A stretch of DNA of 64,000 bases, taken from NCBI RefSeq assembly GCF_014838715.1, contig NZ_CP061947.1, forward strand, positions 1,736,001 through 1,800,000. Direction: 5' to 3'. This stretch comes from Algoriphagus sp. Y33 (GTDB taxonomy: Bacteria > Bacteroidota > Bacteroidia > Cytophagales > Cyclobacteriaceae). The notes below the pieces were generated by a model that saw only the letters and a list, made by a program, of their open reading frames with translations, made no database searches and was not told the DNA's origin. Within the stretch, counting starts at the first letter, position 1; each line of letters begins with the position of its first letter. The translations under genes were made by a program, and so were the position numbers. Below are positions 1 through 8,071 of the stretch, piece after piece.

Positions 1-521
1 ATATGTGCCCGCATGAATAGATCTCCCGGGATTCCCGCAATATGTTCCTCTATCAGGGTGTTCTGATGTACCAGGTAAGAGATTCTGTTGGGGGAAAGCA
101 AATGTTCCAGTTCTAAGCCGTAAACCCGTGATGCATCGGCATTTTTAATATAGAAATAATCAAAATTATCATTGATTCTATTCACTATCCGTACCCGGAA
201 CGGTTGTGTATTTCCATACACGCAAAGGTCAATTCTATCCACATACAGGTGCTGCATTACGGACATGTCACCGCCAGCTTTCAACAATGCATAGATTTTC
301 TTAACGTTCAGGTGAATCTCTTCCCTATCGGATTGTTCATAGAATACGGTCTCCCACAGTGTGTCCTGTTCTTTGGAATCGTAGAGGGCAATAGAACTCG
401 AATAGCGAAGCAGTTCGTGGTAGTGGATAGGGATGTCTACTTCTCTGGAATACTTAATCAGATAGCGCCTCAGCCCTTGACTAATGGGGAAAATCCGCTT
501 CTTTTTACTGATTAGTGCCAT
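1..521 (-). CDS. Unidentified protein, N-terminal part only (runs off left edge)
   Basis: An uninterrupted minus-strand frame opens with ATG at 519-521 and stays open for 173 codons to the window edge, so the gene is cut at its C-terminus. It begins MALISKKKRIFPISQGLRRY and later contains an NRISYLVHQNTLIEEHIAGI segment. There is no signal peptide or clear membrane segment. It starts three bases after the stop of the DUF3817 gene, so it is probably the last visible gene of the operon reading 1417 to 1. I do not recognise the family. The charged GLELEHLLSP and IEEHIAGIPGD stretches look like a conserved soluble domain, but I assign no function. Confidence 0.7.
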   Translation of the reverse strand, partial: MALISKKKRIFPISQGLRRYLIKYSREVDIPIHYHELLRYSSSIALYDSKEQDTLWETVFYEQSDREEIHLNVKKIYALLKAGGDMSVMQHLYVDRIDLCVYGNTQPFRVRIVNRINDNFDYFYIKNADASRVYGLELEHLLSPNRISYLVHQNTLIEEHIAGIPGDLFMRAH

Positions 522-524
522 CGT

Positions 525-842
525 TTATAAATCCACATGCTGGCTTTTCTTCAGATTTCTATCAAAAATAAAGGGACCAAAAGGCAATACCGAAGCAATA
601 AGCGCAAATAATGTTCTGCTAAACGTCCATTTTAGTTTATGGGCAGTCGGGAAGACGGCGTATATGTAGAGAATAAATAGCAACCCGTGGGCCCAGCCCA
701 CATATTTCACAGCAAGTGGATAATCCAACATGTATTTGAGTGGCATGGCAATCAGAAGCAATACCAGAAAAGATATTCCTTCAATAAGTGAAATCCAGCG
801 AAAACGCTTTGCCCAGGTGTGTTGTTGGGGGGTAAGGCTCAT
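525..842 (-). CDS. DUF3817 family small integral membrane protein
   Basis: A 105-residue protein with three predicted membrane segments (about residues 18-35, 45-65 and 75-95). The pattern EGISFLVLLLIAMPLKY followed by VGWAHGLLFILYIY is characteristic of DUF3817 membrane proteins, whose function is not established. Its ATG overlaps the stop of the upstream gene (TAATG), which indicates translational coupling. The next gene starts three bases after its stop. The short C-terminal tail is basic and probably cytoplasmic. Confidence 0.75.
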   Translation of the reverse strand: MSLTPQQHTWAKRFRWISLIEGISFLVLLLIAMPLKYMLDYPLAVKYVGWAHGLLFILYIYAVFPTAHKLKWTFSRTLFALIASVLPFGPFIFDRNLKKSQHVDL

Positions 843-1417
843 TATTTTTTTGATATGTTAAAGAGTACTTTTAGTGTGTTCCAAAGCTTGCCTTTTAGAA
901 CTTTATCTTCGGCTATAGTGCTAAGTGCGTCTGCAAAAAGATATTCTGTTTCACCTTCTGTGTGTATCTGGTAGTCTGATGCAGGAAGGGCATTGATGGG
1001 GTGCTTTAATCGCCCAAACTTAAGTACAATGTGGGCATTCAGATCATATAAATCCGACAAACTTCTTCCTTCCAGGTCTTCCGATGAAAGTAATCCCACC
1101 TCATTCATCGAATGTCCTACGGCATTGACCATGTTTACCAACATTTCCATCACTTCCGGCCGTAGCAGTGGCTCTTCATGCAACACCAAAATTCCCTTTT
1201 CAAATTTTCCACGAACAATCAATGGCTCTGGTTTTAACTCCTGAGTAGGAGGATTGACTCCATCGATAGGTACCGTTTTCGGAAGAGTCTTTGGTTTTTC
1301 CTGTTCCAAAGGAGAATTTGTTTCCTGTTTGGCCAGATCGGGTTTAGGATCTTTTTCGAAGAAAAAAAGCTCTTCTGTGATGATATGCTGGAGCTCCTGA
1401 ATGCTCATATTTTCCAT
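842..1417 (-). CDS. Hypothetical protein with proline-rich linker, possibly a DNA polymerase III psi-like subunit
   Basis: I choose the ATG at 1417 (MENMSIQELQ), because a longer frame starting at 1486 would begin inside the terminator hairpin of the preceding gene. The product is 191 residues. It has a short helical start, an acidic, proline- and lysine-rich linker (about residues 25-75), and a folded C-terminal region with the pattern LLRPEVMEMLVNMVNAVGH and IVLKFGRLKHPINALP. The layout of a short helix, linker and Rossmann-like domain vaguely resembles HolD/psi-type proteins of Bacteroidota. That is only an impression, and the safe call is a hypothetical cytoplasmic protein. It is translationally coupled to the DUF3817 gene. 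Confidence 0.55.
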   Translation of the reverse strand: MENMSIQELQHIITEELFFFEKDPKPDLAKQETNSPLEQEKPKTLPKTVPIDGVNPPTQELKPEPLIVRGKFEKGILVLHEEPLLRPEVMEMLVNMVNAVGHSMNEVGLLSSEDLEGRSLSDLYDLNAHIVLKFGRLKHPINALPASDYQIHTEGETEYLFADALSTIAEDKVLKGKLWNTLKVLFNISKK

Positions 1418-1449
1418 GTCGGGAAATTGCTCAAAAAACACCTTAACAC

Positions 1450-1482
1450 AAAAAAAGAGGAGTAATATATCTATCACTCCTC
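1450..1482 (-). terminator. Rho-independent terminator of the thioesterase gene
   Basis: On the minus strand, GAGGAGT (1482-1476) pairs with ACTCCTC (1463-1457) around a 12-nt loop and is followed by seven T residues (1456-1450). It lies 25 bases after the thioesterase stop codon. Confidence 0.8.
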
Positions 1483-1506
1483 TCACTTTAGTGTTTTTCA
1501 GTTAAC

Positions 1507-2025
1507 TCAATCCAGATTGAAAATGGACTTCAGTTCCACGGCATCCTCGGGTTTCATTCTTTTGGCAAGCACCAACCTCAATTGTCTTCTTCTAAGGGCA
1601 CCTTCGAAATTTTCTATTTCCTCCGGCGTCTCGGGGACTAACTCAGGAATCCTTGAAGGTTTATTGTTTTCATCTACAGCTACAAAGGTGAAAAATGCCC
1701 TATGAGTTGTTATTTTTTTATTTGCGGGAATATCTTCAGCGGTCACTTCTATAAAGACCTCCATGGAAGAATTGAACGCACGGGTCACTTGAGCTTTCAG
1801 CGTTACCACATTGCCAAGAGCTATAGGTTCCTGAAAAGAAATATTATCCGCGGAGGCAGTTACCACTATGCTATTGGAGTGCTTCTGAGCTGCTATGGCG
1901 GCTACCACATCCATCCAGTGCATAAGCTTACCACCCATCAGGTTGTTTAGTGTATTGGTGTCATTGGGAAGAACCATTTCGGTCATGACCACTGCCGATT
2001 CCCGTGCAAATTTCTTGATGCTCAT
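1507..2025 (-). CDS. Acyl-CoA thioesterase (hotdog fold, YciA/BFIT-like)
   Basis: A 172-residue hotdog-fold hydrolase that should release free fatty acid and CoA from cytosolic acyl-CoA. The signature GGKLMHWMDVVAAIAAQKHS, followed by VVTASADNISFQEP and LGNVVTLKA, is typical of the 4HBT/acyl-CoA hydrolase group, with the catalytic Asp in WMD. The hotdog domain covers about residues 10-125, followed by a charged, helical C-terminal extension. I take the ATG at 2025 (MSIKKFARES). A longer frame from 2043 adds only six unconserved residues. It is probably monocistronic, with its own terminator downstream. Confidence 0.85.
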   Translation of the reverse strand: MSIKKFARESAVVMTEMVLPNDTNTLNNLMGGKLMHWMDVVAAIAAQKHSNSIVVTASADNISFQEPIALGNVVTLKAQVTRAFNSSMEVFIEVTAEDIPANKKITTHRAFFTFVAVDENNKPSRIPELVPETPEEIENFEGALRRRQLRLVLAKRMKPEDAVELKSIFNLD

Positions 2026-2158
2026 AAATCTAAATTTTAACAAAAATAGAAATAAAATTTTGTATGAAAATCAATGAGTTGATTTGTTCGGAATTTTATT
2101 TTGATATCCTGTCTAATTTGGATGATTTGAAATATCAAACCCTAAACCTCAAATTATA

Positions 2159-2821
2159 TTATCTCCAACCGTCTTTTCCCAAAAGAGGGACAAAAGCAAA
2201 CCCTTCATATTCTTCCCTGTCAACCTTTGTATTGGATTTTTTGGTGATTTTAAGCATGGTTTGTCTGCGTTTGTCACCTACCGGGATTACCAGTATTCCT
2301 CCGATTTTCAATTGCTGAATCAGCGCTTCAGGAACAACAGGAGCTCCTGCGGTGACAATTATTTTGTCGTATGGAGCATAAGCAGGAAGTCCCCCCGTTC
2401 CATCTCCATAGAAGAGATGCATCTCTATTCCCAATCTGGTCAAAAACCGCTTGGTTCCCTCAAACAATTTTTTCTGATATTCTATTGTAAATACTTCTGC
2501 CCCAAGAAGATGCAATATGCTTCCCTGATATCCTGATCCTGTTCCTATTTCCAATACGCTATCACCTTCCCTGATATCCAAAAGCTCCGTCTGAAAAGCA
2601 ACTGTGTAGGGTTGGGAAATAGTCTGTCCTTCTCCAATAGGGAATGCTTTGTCCTCATATGCATGGGAGATCAACGCTGAATCAAAGAAAAAATGTCTTG
2701 GTAAGGTATTGATAGCCTGAAGGACACGCTCACTTTTTATTCCTTTTTCCCTAAGCAATGCCACCAAAGCTCTTCGTTTTCCTTTATGTAAATACGTGTC
2801 TTCGAGTTTGAGTAGGGGCAT
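2159..2821 (-). CDS. pcm: Protein-L-isoaspartate O-methyltransferase
   Basis: A 220-residue enzyme that uses S-adenosylmethionine to methylate isoaspartyl residues in aged proteins and so start their repair. The sequence shows the PCMT pattern: GEGQTISQPYTVAFQTELL, the SAM-binding glycine loop VLEIGTGSGYQGSIL, and YDKIIVTAGAPVVPEALIQQ followed by GGILVIPVGD. Length and start (MPLLKLEDTY) fit the family. It is divergent from riboflavin synthase across about 110 bases. Confidence 0.93.
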   Translation of the reverse strand: MPLLKLEDTYLHKGKRRALVALLREKGIKSERVLQAINTLPRHFFFDSALISHAYEDKAFPIGEGQTISQPYTVAFQTELLDIREGDSVLEIGTGSGYQGSILHLLGAEVFTIEYQKKLFEGTKRFLTRLGIEMHLFYGDGTGGLPAYAPYDKIIVTAGAPVVPEALIQQLKIGGILVIPVGDKRRQTMLKITKKSNTKVDREEYEGFAFVPLLGKDGWR

Positions 2822-2931
2822 GGTTTTTTATGGTTTTTCGGTCGAAGATAAAAGAATATTTGGCGTAATTTGAACTCGAATCGGGCATTTATTGCTTAGT
2901 CATTGAATCTTTGAAAGTTAAATTCAACTCT

Positions 2932-3528
2932 ATGTTTACAGGAATAATAGAAGCCTTTGGAACCATTGGCAATATAACACAAGACGGTACCAATGTACAT
3001 TTTGATATTGATTCTTCTCTCGCTTCGGAATTGAAAATTGATCAGTCCCTAGCCCATGATGGCGTTTGTCTGACTGTGGTGCAAACTACGCCCGATTCGT
3101 ATCGGGTAACGGCAATCGATGAAACAATCAGAAAAACAAATTTGTCACAATGGAAAGTTGGGAAAAAAGTCAATCTGGAACGCTGCATGCAGGCAAATGG
3201 TCGGTTTGACGGGCATATCGTGCAAGGTCATGTGGATCAGGTAGGGGAAGTAAAAAGTATTACGGATCAGGGCGGTTCGTGGATTTTCGACATCGTGTTT
3301 GACCATGATTTGGGAAATGTAACTGTGGAGAAAGGTTCAATTACTATTAATGGAACTAGTCTGACCTGCTTCAATTCCAGACCCGGCGGTTTCTCTGTAG
3401 CGATCATTCCTTACACGTATGAGCATACCAATTTTAATCAGCTCGTTTCTGGGGACTTAGTCAATCTGGAGTTTGATATTCTGGGCAAATACATTCAGCG
3501 GATTACCAAAGGATACGAGCTTCCGTAA
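2932..3528 (+). CDS. ribE: Riboflavin synthase, alpha subunit
   Basis: A 198-residue enzyme that dismutates two 6,7-dimethyl-8-ribityllumazines to riboflavin and a pyrimidinedione. The start MFTGIIEAFG is the invariant N-terminus of the family, so I use the ATG at 2932 rather than the in-frame upstream start at 2911. Two lumazine-binding barrels are visible: the first with SLAHDGVCLTVV, the second with NGTSLTCFN. The linker GHIVQGHVDQVG carries the conserved His. It stands alone here, apart from other rib genes. Confidence 0.93.
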   Translation: MFTGIIEAFGTIGNITQDGTNVHFDIDSSLASELKIDQSLAHDGVCLTVVQTTPDSYRVTAIDETIRKTNLSQWKVGKKVNLERCMQANGRFDGHIVQGHVDQVGEVKSITDQGGSWIFDIVFDHDLGNVTVEKGSITINGTSLTCFNSRPGGFSVAIIPYTYEHTNFNQLVSGDLVNLEFDILGKYIQRITKGYELP

Positions 3529-3601
3529 CAGTAAAAAATGAAGTTTGTCTAGTCACGAATGTCTGCATGAATGTCCATTTACGCGAAAACGGTTGTGGAA
3601 G

Positions 3602-3625
3602 GCCGTTCGTGATGACACGAACGGC
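3602..3625. repeat. Palindromic intergenic element, second copy at 59020-59043
   Basis: GCCGTTCGTG (3602-3611) and CACGAACGGC (3616-3625) form a perfect 10-bp stem around ATGA. A near-identical stem with one mismatch and the loop TCAT occurs at 59020-59043. This points to a dispersed REP-like palindrome and not a gene-specific structure. Confidence 0.65.
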
Positions 3626-3717
3626 GGCTACGAAGGATACGATTTGTTGTAGTGTTTTTTAACCACAAAGGACACGAAGGGAGACGCAAAGTTCGCTAGT
3701 GTTAGGGTTTATTGGAT

Positions 3718-4227
3718 TTATTTGAGTTCCTTCCATTTTCTCAATTGTTCAATTTCTGATTTGAGGATTTCTAGCACTTCAATCCTGTGTTTTGAATTCT
3801 CAAGTTCGGATTCAAGCTGCAAAGATGGATCCGTTGGATGTGGTGGTGGGGGTGGATTTGTAAACTTCAATAAATAAGGGGATTTAAAGCTTCTTGAAAG
3901 CCCGCATTGAGACATTGTAATAAATCCATCTGAATTAGGGCTATTAGTGTACACTAGCCAAAATTCTTCCTCGTTAGTTGGGAAAATTGTGCATGAATCA
4001 GTGAGAGATCCAATTACATATTCCAACTCTTCCCCCTTAAGAGTTTCGAAAACTTCAAATTTGAAAGACCCATCGTCATTTCTTTCGACAATTTTCCCTA
4101 AAAAAATAAGGGCACTTTCTTCATAATTCAACTTTTGTGCACTTGCCAAATCTTCTGGGAAATAGCAATCGCAAAGTTTTTCTGAATAGAACTGCGTTAT
4201 TAAAAGAAATGTTAATATAAAGTTCAT
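3718..4227 (-). CDS. Secreted hypothetical protein with polyproline segment
   Basis: A 169-residue protein with a short hydrophobic N-terminus (MNFILTFLLITQFYS) that looks like a signal peptide, followed by a Cys-containing start to the mature part (KLCDCYFPED). A compact domain of about 110 residues is followed by a proline run (NPPPPPHPTDP, near residue 125) and a helical, probably coiled-coil C-terminus. Its ATG overlaps the stop of the FGE-like gene, so the two are translationally coupled. The family is not recognised. The resemblance of FLGKIVERNDDGSFKFEV and FWLVYTN to TIMP/NTR-like folds of secreted proteins is weak. Confidence 0.6.
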   Translation of the reverse strand: MNFILTFLLITQFYSEKLCDCYFPEDLASAQKLNYEESALIFLGKIVERNDDGSFKFEVFETLKGEELEYVIGSLTDSCTIFPTNEEEFWLVYTNSPNSDGFITMSQCGLSRSFKSPYLLKFTNPPPPPHPTDPSLQLESELENSKHRIEVLEILKSEIEQLRKWKELK

Positions 4228-5345
4228 CAGTCTTTGCCAAAAGGATTAATTTTTACTTCATACATCGTCTTCTCCTCGGCATCTTTTACCAATCTAAAGC
4301 CTACATTGGAAGTACCACTGTCAAAAGCTTGGCCTTGGCGCGCAGAAGGTCTGTAGTTTACACAGTAATTATCCGCACATAGAAAGGAACCACCTTTGAT
4401 CACGCGCTCCATTGCGTAGGGATTGTCTGGATTGTAGCATGGCTTCATATCAGCATCCAGTTTCGGGGCTTGGCCGGCTAGTCTGGCATATTTCAGTGCG
4501 TCATACCAATCGTCCGTCAATTCCCAGACATTGCCAATCATATCGTAAAGCCCGAAGGTATTTGGAGCAAAAGATTTGACAGGGGATGAACCCTCGAATC
4601 CGTCTAGGTTTTGATTGTCGTGGGGAAAATCTCCCTGAAAAGTATTCGCGAGATATTGTCCGTTTGGAGTTAATTCATCGCCCCATGCAAAACGCTTGCC
4701 CTGCGCTCCGCCTCGTGCAGCAAATTCCCATTCGATTTCCGTAGGCAGCCGTTTCCCTGCCCACTCGGCATAAGCTTTGGCATCTTCATAAGCGATATGA
4801 ACTACCGGATGGTTTTCCATTCCTTCCAAATCTGATTCAGGCCCACGAGGATTTTTCCAGCTGGTACCTTCCACCCATACCCACCAGAGTGAAATATCCT
4901 GAGTAGGAACAGCGTGAGGTGGAGGGCTGAACACCATAGATCCGGCCACCAAAAGTGAGTCGTCAGGTTTAGGTGTGCCGGGAGGGAGCTGTTTCTTGAG
5001 GTCTTCCCATTCAGGTTTTTTCTCTGCCAGTGTTATGTAGCCGGTTTCATCCACGAACTTCTTATACTGTGCATTGGTGACTTCATGCGTATCCATCCAA
5101 AAGCCTTTTACCATAAGATTTACAGCCGGTCTTTCGGCTGGGTACGCCTCTGCTTCATCGGTTCCCATGGCAAATTCACCTCCGGGAATCCAAACCATGC
5201 CTTCCGCTTTTTCGGTAGGCTCAGGTATGGTGGATATAGTTATTTTATCTTCATCCATCACCTTGTCAGCTTTCTCCTGACATGAGGAAAAGGCCATGCC
5301 GGTCAAGATTACAGAAACTAAGCCATATTGAATTCTACTGCTCAT
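4227..5345 (-). CDS. Formylglycine-generating enzyme (SUMF1 family), lipoprotein
   Basis: A 372-residue exported protein with a lipobox (MAFSSC, Cys near residue 22). The FGE-sulfatase domain starts at EGMVWIPGGEFAMGTDE and runs to SNVGFRLV, with MDTHEVTNAQYKKFV, GKRLPTEIEWEFAARGG, and GLYDMIGNVWELTDDWY. The active-site segment GGSFLCADNYCVNYRPSAR keeps two cysteines five residues apart, as in genuine formylglycine-generating enzymes that convert a sulfatase Cys to formylglycine. Many bacterial SUMF1-domain proteins lack this pair. No sulfatase lies in the window, so the substrate would be encoded elsewhere. It is coupled to the small secreted gene downstream. Confidence 0.85.
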   Translation of the reverse strand: MSSRIQYGLVSVILTGMAFSSCQEKADKVMDEDKITISTIPEPTEKAEGMVWIPGGEFAMGTDEAEAYPAERPAVNLMVKGFWMDTHEVTNAQYKKFVDETGYITLAEKKPEWEDLKKQLPPGTPKPDDSLLVAGSMVFSPPPHAVPTQDISLWWVWVEGTSWKNPRGPESDLEGMENHPVVHIAYEDAKAYAEWAGKRLPTEIEWEFAARGGAQGKRFAWGDELTPNGQYLANTFQGDFPHDNQNLDGFEGSSPVKSFAPNTFGLYDMIGNVWELTDDWYDALKYARLAGQAPKLDADMKPCYNPDNPYAMERVIKGGSFLCADNYCVNYRPSARQGQAFDSGTSNVGFRLVKDAEEKTMYEVKINPFGKD

Positions 5346-5417
5346 ACTCGTTTTGCTTAAGGTATGAAAGTAGTGGATTCTTTCTTTTATACGAAGGATT
5401 CTATGTGAATGAATAGT

Positions 5418-6428
5418 TTACTCGTCTTTTTCGGCGGTTGCATTCAACCGATCCACTACTTTTTTTCGCAATTTATTGAAGAACTGCTTCCGTTCTTTTT
5501 CGCCCACCCGGCTGATCTGAGTGGATTTTTTGATTAAATTTTCCAGATTTCTAAACATCGCATCATTGAATGCTGGATCTGAGGTGCCGTGAAAATAGAT
5601 CACGCTGTGATTAAGGTAGGTGACTTTCCTTTCATCCATGGTAGCGAAAAAGGTATTGTCTCCGATAATAAACTCATTTACAAAAAAGCTGTAATCTGCT
5701 CCTTCCACATCGGGATGCGCGGGGAGGATTTTTTTGCCTTTTTCTGCCATTTTTTCCAAGTTGTCTATCACTTCCAGCATACAGTTGTATAGATAAATGG
5801 TATCTTCAATAGAGGTCATGATGCCCATTTCATGATACAATTCGATCTGACGTAATGTGATATTAACACCTTCAATATTCCATATTTCAGTAGTTGGAAT
5901 CTTGTGGTAAGCTTTGAGGATTTTTTCGGTTATTTCTGCAAACTGATCATAGAAATTATCCTTTATGGAAAATTTAGTATCCTTGAGACTATCGTTGAAT
6001 AAAATAGATTTTCTCCAGAAAAAGAACTTGAACGCAGCGAGTTCCTTATGATAATAATGATGGAATGGAGGCATGTCTTTTACCAACCAATAAATATGTT
6101 TTGTAGAAAAACTATTGACCAGATTAAGTTGGGCATACACATCTTCCATCCATTTCATAAAACTATTTTCCTGATAGTCGTTTTGATTTCCCTGAAAGAG
6201 TATGCTGTTGGAGTGAAGGTTGAAAAAAGTGTCTACGGAAAGATTGAACCGATTACATAGGATTTCCAATTCACTGAAATCCAGTAGTTTTTCTCCTCTA
6301 ATCCTTCTGTAAGCACTGTCAATACTGATCTGTAAAATTTCTGCGATCACATCAACGAGCGATGTGTAAGTGGGAAGGGATGATTTGAGTGTTTGGAAAA
6401 ATGCCGCTTGACTCTTATTGAAACTCAT
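5418..6428 (-). CDS. BetR-like helix-turn-helix regulator
   Basis: A 336-residue cytoplasmic protein. Residues about 18-70 form a lambda-repressor-like HTH (VDVIAEILQISIDSAYRRIRGEKLLDFSELEILCNRFNLS). The rest is a long helical region typical of Bacteroidota regulators described as BetR or XRE-type with an uncharacterised C-terminal domain. No ligand-binding motif is recognisable. It is followed by a large non-coding stretch on its upstream side and does not overlap its neighbours. The target genes are unknown. Confidence 0.7.
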   Translation of the reverse strand: MSFNKSQAAFFQTLKSSLPTYTSLVDVIAEILQISIDSAYRRIRGEKLLDFSELEILCNRFNLSVDTFFNLHSNSILFQGNQNDYQENSFMKWMEDVYAQLNLVNSFSTKHIYWLVKDMPPFHHYYHKELAAFKFFFWRKSILFNDSLKDTKFSIKDNFYDQFAEITEKILKAYHKIPTTEIWNIEGVNITLRQIELYHEMGIMTSIEDTIYLYNCMLEVIDNLEKMAEKGKKILPAHPDVEGADYSFFVNEFIIGDNTFFATMDERKVTYLNHSVIYFHGTSDPAFNDAMFRNLENLIKKSTQISRVGEKERKQFFNKLRKKVVDRLNATAEKDE

Positions 6429-7286
6429 AGCAACACGTCAGGTTAGTGGGTGGATGAAGTAAAATCTTCATTAAGGTAAAGTAAAGTTGAATAATAAAAA
6501 ATGAATTTTGAAATAAAAAATACCCTTTATGTATGTCTAATTGAATGCGGCGAAATCAAGCGAAATGGTTTCTTTGGTTTACCCTTCCTATAGGTGAGGC
6601 AGTCCGGTAATCAAAGTGATTTAGGAGAATAGCGTCACTTCGAAAAATGAGATTTAATTTAAAATATATATATATCCGCTTTTCTGCCAGTAAAGAGACT
6701 AAAGCATTATAGGATTTGGAAAACACTAGCGCCGAGGCCACTTCGGTCTTCTGTCATCGGTCTTCCAGCTGTTACACCAAAGAAAATGAGGCTACTGGCA
6801 TCATTGCGGATAATCATATTAAGATATGTGTATCCGAATGAATGTACGCACTGGAGTTATGTCAGAATCGTCCTCCTGGAACTCATGAAAAATTATTCTG
6901 CTAACAATCCCATAGTTCTGTCTACCACAGCCCGGTTTTCGACTGTTGGTATTGTTATTGGATGAATAACTAAAAAATATACCTTATGGAGACAGTGATC
7001 ATTTCTACAGCATAAAAATGGCTATTACTGTCTAATGGAAGTCCAACATATCGAGTAGGGGATATTCTTCAACTTAAAGAAGGTGTACGCCTTAGTTCAT
7101 GAGCTGTACGTTTACGGACTGTCGGGTAGAAAAAAGGGCTGACGATTCCATATTAAAATAAAAAAGGGTAACAAATGAAAAAATCGCAATTGAGAAATAT
7201 CAGAGCCTGCGGAAGGTCAGAGAAATTAGCTTGGAGATCTTATGATTGAAAGCTGAATGTATTGTGAATAGTTGTAATTAAACAAG
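6429..7286. other. 858-bp non-coding stretch with dispersed repeats
   Basis: No convincing coding frame is present. The stretch holds a dispersed repeat at 6675-6821, also found at 10666-10810. It also has a second short shared segment at about 6826-6870, similar to 59166-59215. The remainder shows nothing I can assign. Confidence 0.6.
6675..6821. repeat. Dispersed intergenic repeat, copy 1
   Basis: About 147 bp starting TCCGCTTTTCTGCC and ending GGATAATCATATTA. It matches 10666-10810 in the same orientation along its whole length with scattered mismatches and small gaps. Conserved blocks include ATAGGATTTGG, CTACTTCGGTC or CCACTTCGGTC, and CTACTGGCATCAT. The two copies bracket the 7287-10432 gene pair. 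Confidence 0.7.
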
Positions 7287-7964
7287 TTGAAATCCTTTAA
7301 TTTAGATACAGCCGTGGTTAAAATATTAAGCTATGGAGTAGGGGTGGTAGCTATAGGATACATGTCCTATCAGTATCCGCTTTTCTCTTTTGTGTTGCTG
7401 GGTACGCTGGTTCTTACAATGTTTTATATTCTGATAGCCGGGTTACTGAGGGTATTCCGCAAACGTATCCGTGGAAATTGGTTTCATACCCCATTGGCCA
7501 TTGTCAGTATAATCCTGATTGGGTTAGCCGTTGGTCTACTTCGCCCCTTGCATAAACCGCTCCTGGAATCAGGTGACGTATCGAAGGATCTGGAATATGC
7601 CTACATGATGGATCAGGGCGACCGTAAAAACCTGAAGTTCTTTCTCGGCGCTTATCGTAAACAAATGAAGGAGAGGGATAGTTTAAGGCTGGCTCAGGTT
7701 CTGAACCTGAAACGGGAAAATGGGATAGACGAAGGCGTGGATAAGTTTCATGCGGCATTTATTCTTCATCACAACCCACAACGAGACAGTATCTTGTACC
7801 GTCAGGCATATAGCCTAGCGAAGGAAGCTGCTTCAGAGCCAGGGTTGACTGATGATTTTCAGGTGCAGTGGCTCTCAAAGGCTACCTATGACCGCTGGAT
7901 GCTTTCCATCGGCAAAGAACAGAAATACAATACCCAAGGCGGGGTGAGTTTGGAAGTAAAATAA
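7287..7964 (+). CDS. Membrane protein with C-terminal DUF6624-like domain
   Basis: A 225-residue protein with three hydrophobic segments (about residues 10-28, 30-52, 66-84), followed by a soluble domain. The end of that domain (AAFILHHNPQRDS, then KATYDRWMLSIGKEQKYNTQ) resembles DUF6624, where the usual signature is an HG/HN motif and DR..G..Q.YGTQ. The function of that family is unknown. The start is a TTG at 7287; no ATG is available upstream of the first membrane segment. It is convergent with the permease gene. Confidence 0.6.
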   Translation: MKSFNLDTAVVKILSYGVGVVAIGYMSYQYPLFSFVLLGTLVLTMFYILIAGLLRVFRKRIRGNWFHTPLAIVSIILIGLAVGLLRPLHKPLLESGDVSKDLEYAYMMDQGDRKNLKFFLGAYRKQMKERDSLRLAQVLNLKRENGIDEGVDKFHAAFILHHNPQRDSILYRQAYSLAKEAASEPGLTDDFQVQWLSKATYDRWMLSIGKEQKYNTQGGVSLEVK

Positions 7965-8071
7965 GCAAGCTTTATCAAATGCCTTTTGTTACTCGTACCA
8001 AGTATCATGTTATTAAAGGAGAAAGAACTATGATCCGAAGGTATCACACAAGCTTCCATGAAAAACTAACC

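Noticed and set aside
204..515. 103-codon plus-strand frame at the left edge
   Set aside because: It is antisense to an uninterrupted 173-codon minus-strand frame that continues out of the window and fits the operon.
842..1486. Longer start (1486) for the hypothetical gene ending at 842
   Set aside because: The first 23 codons would lie in or next to the terminator hairpin of the preceding gene; the ATG at 1417 is better.
6556..6741. 61-codon minus-strand frame upstream of the HTH regulator
   Set aside because: It overlaps the dispersed repeat and has no family resemblance.
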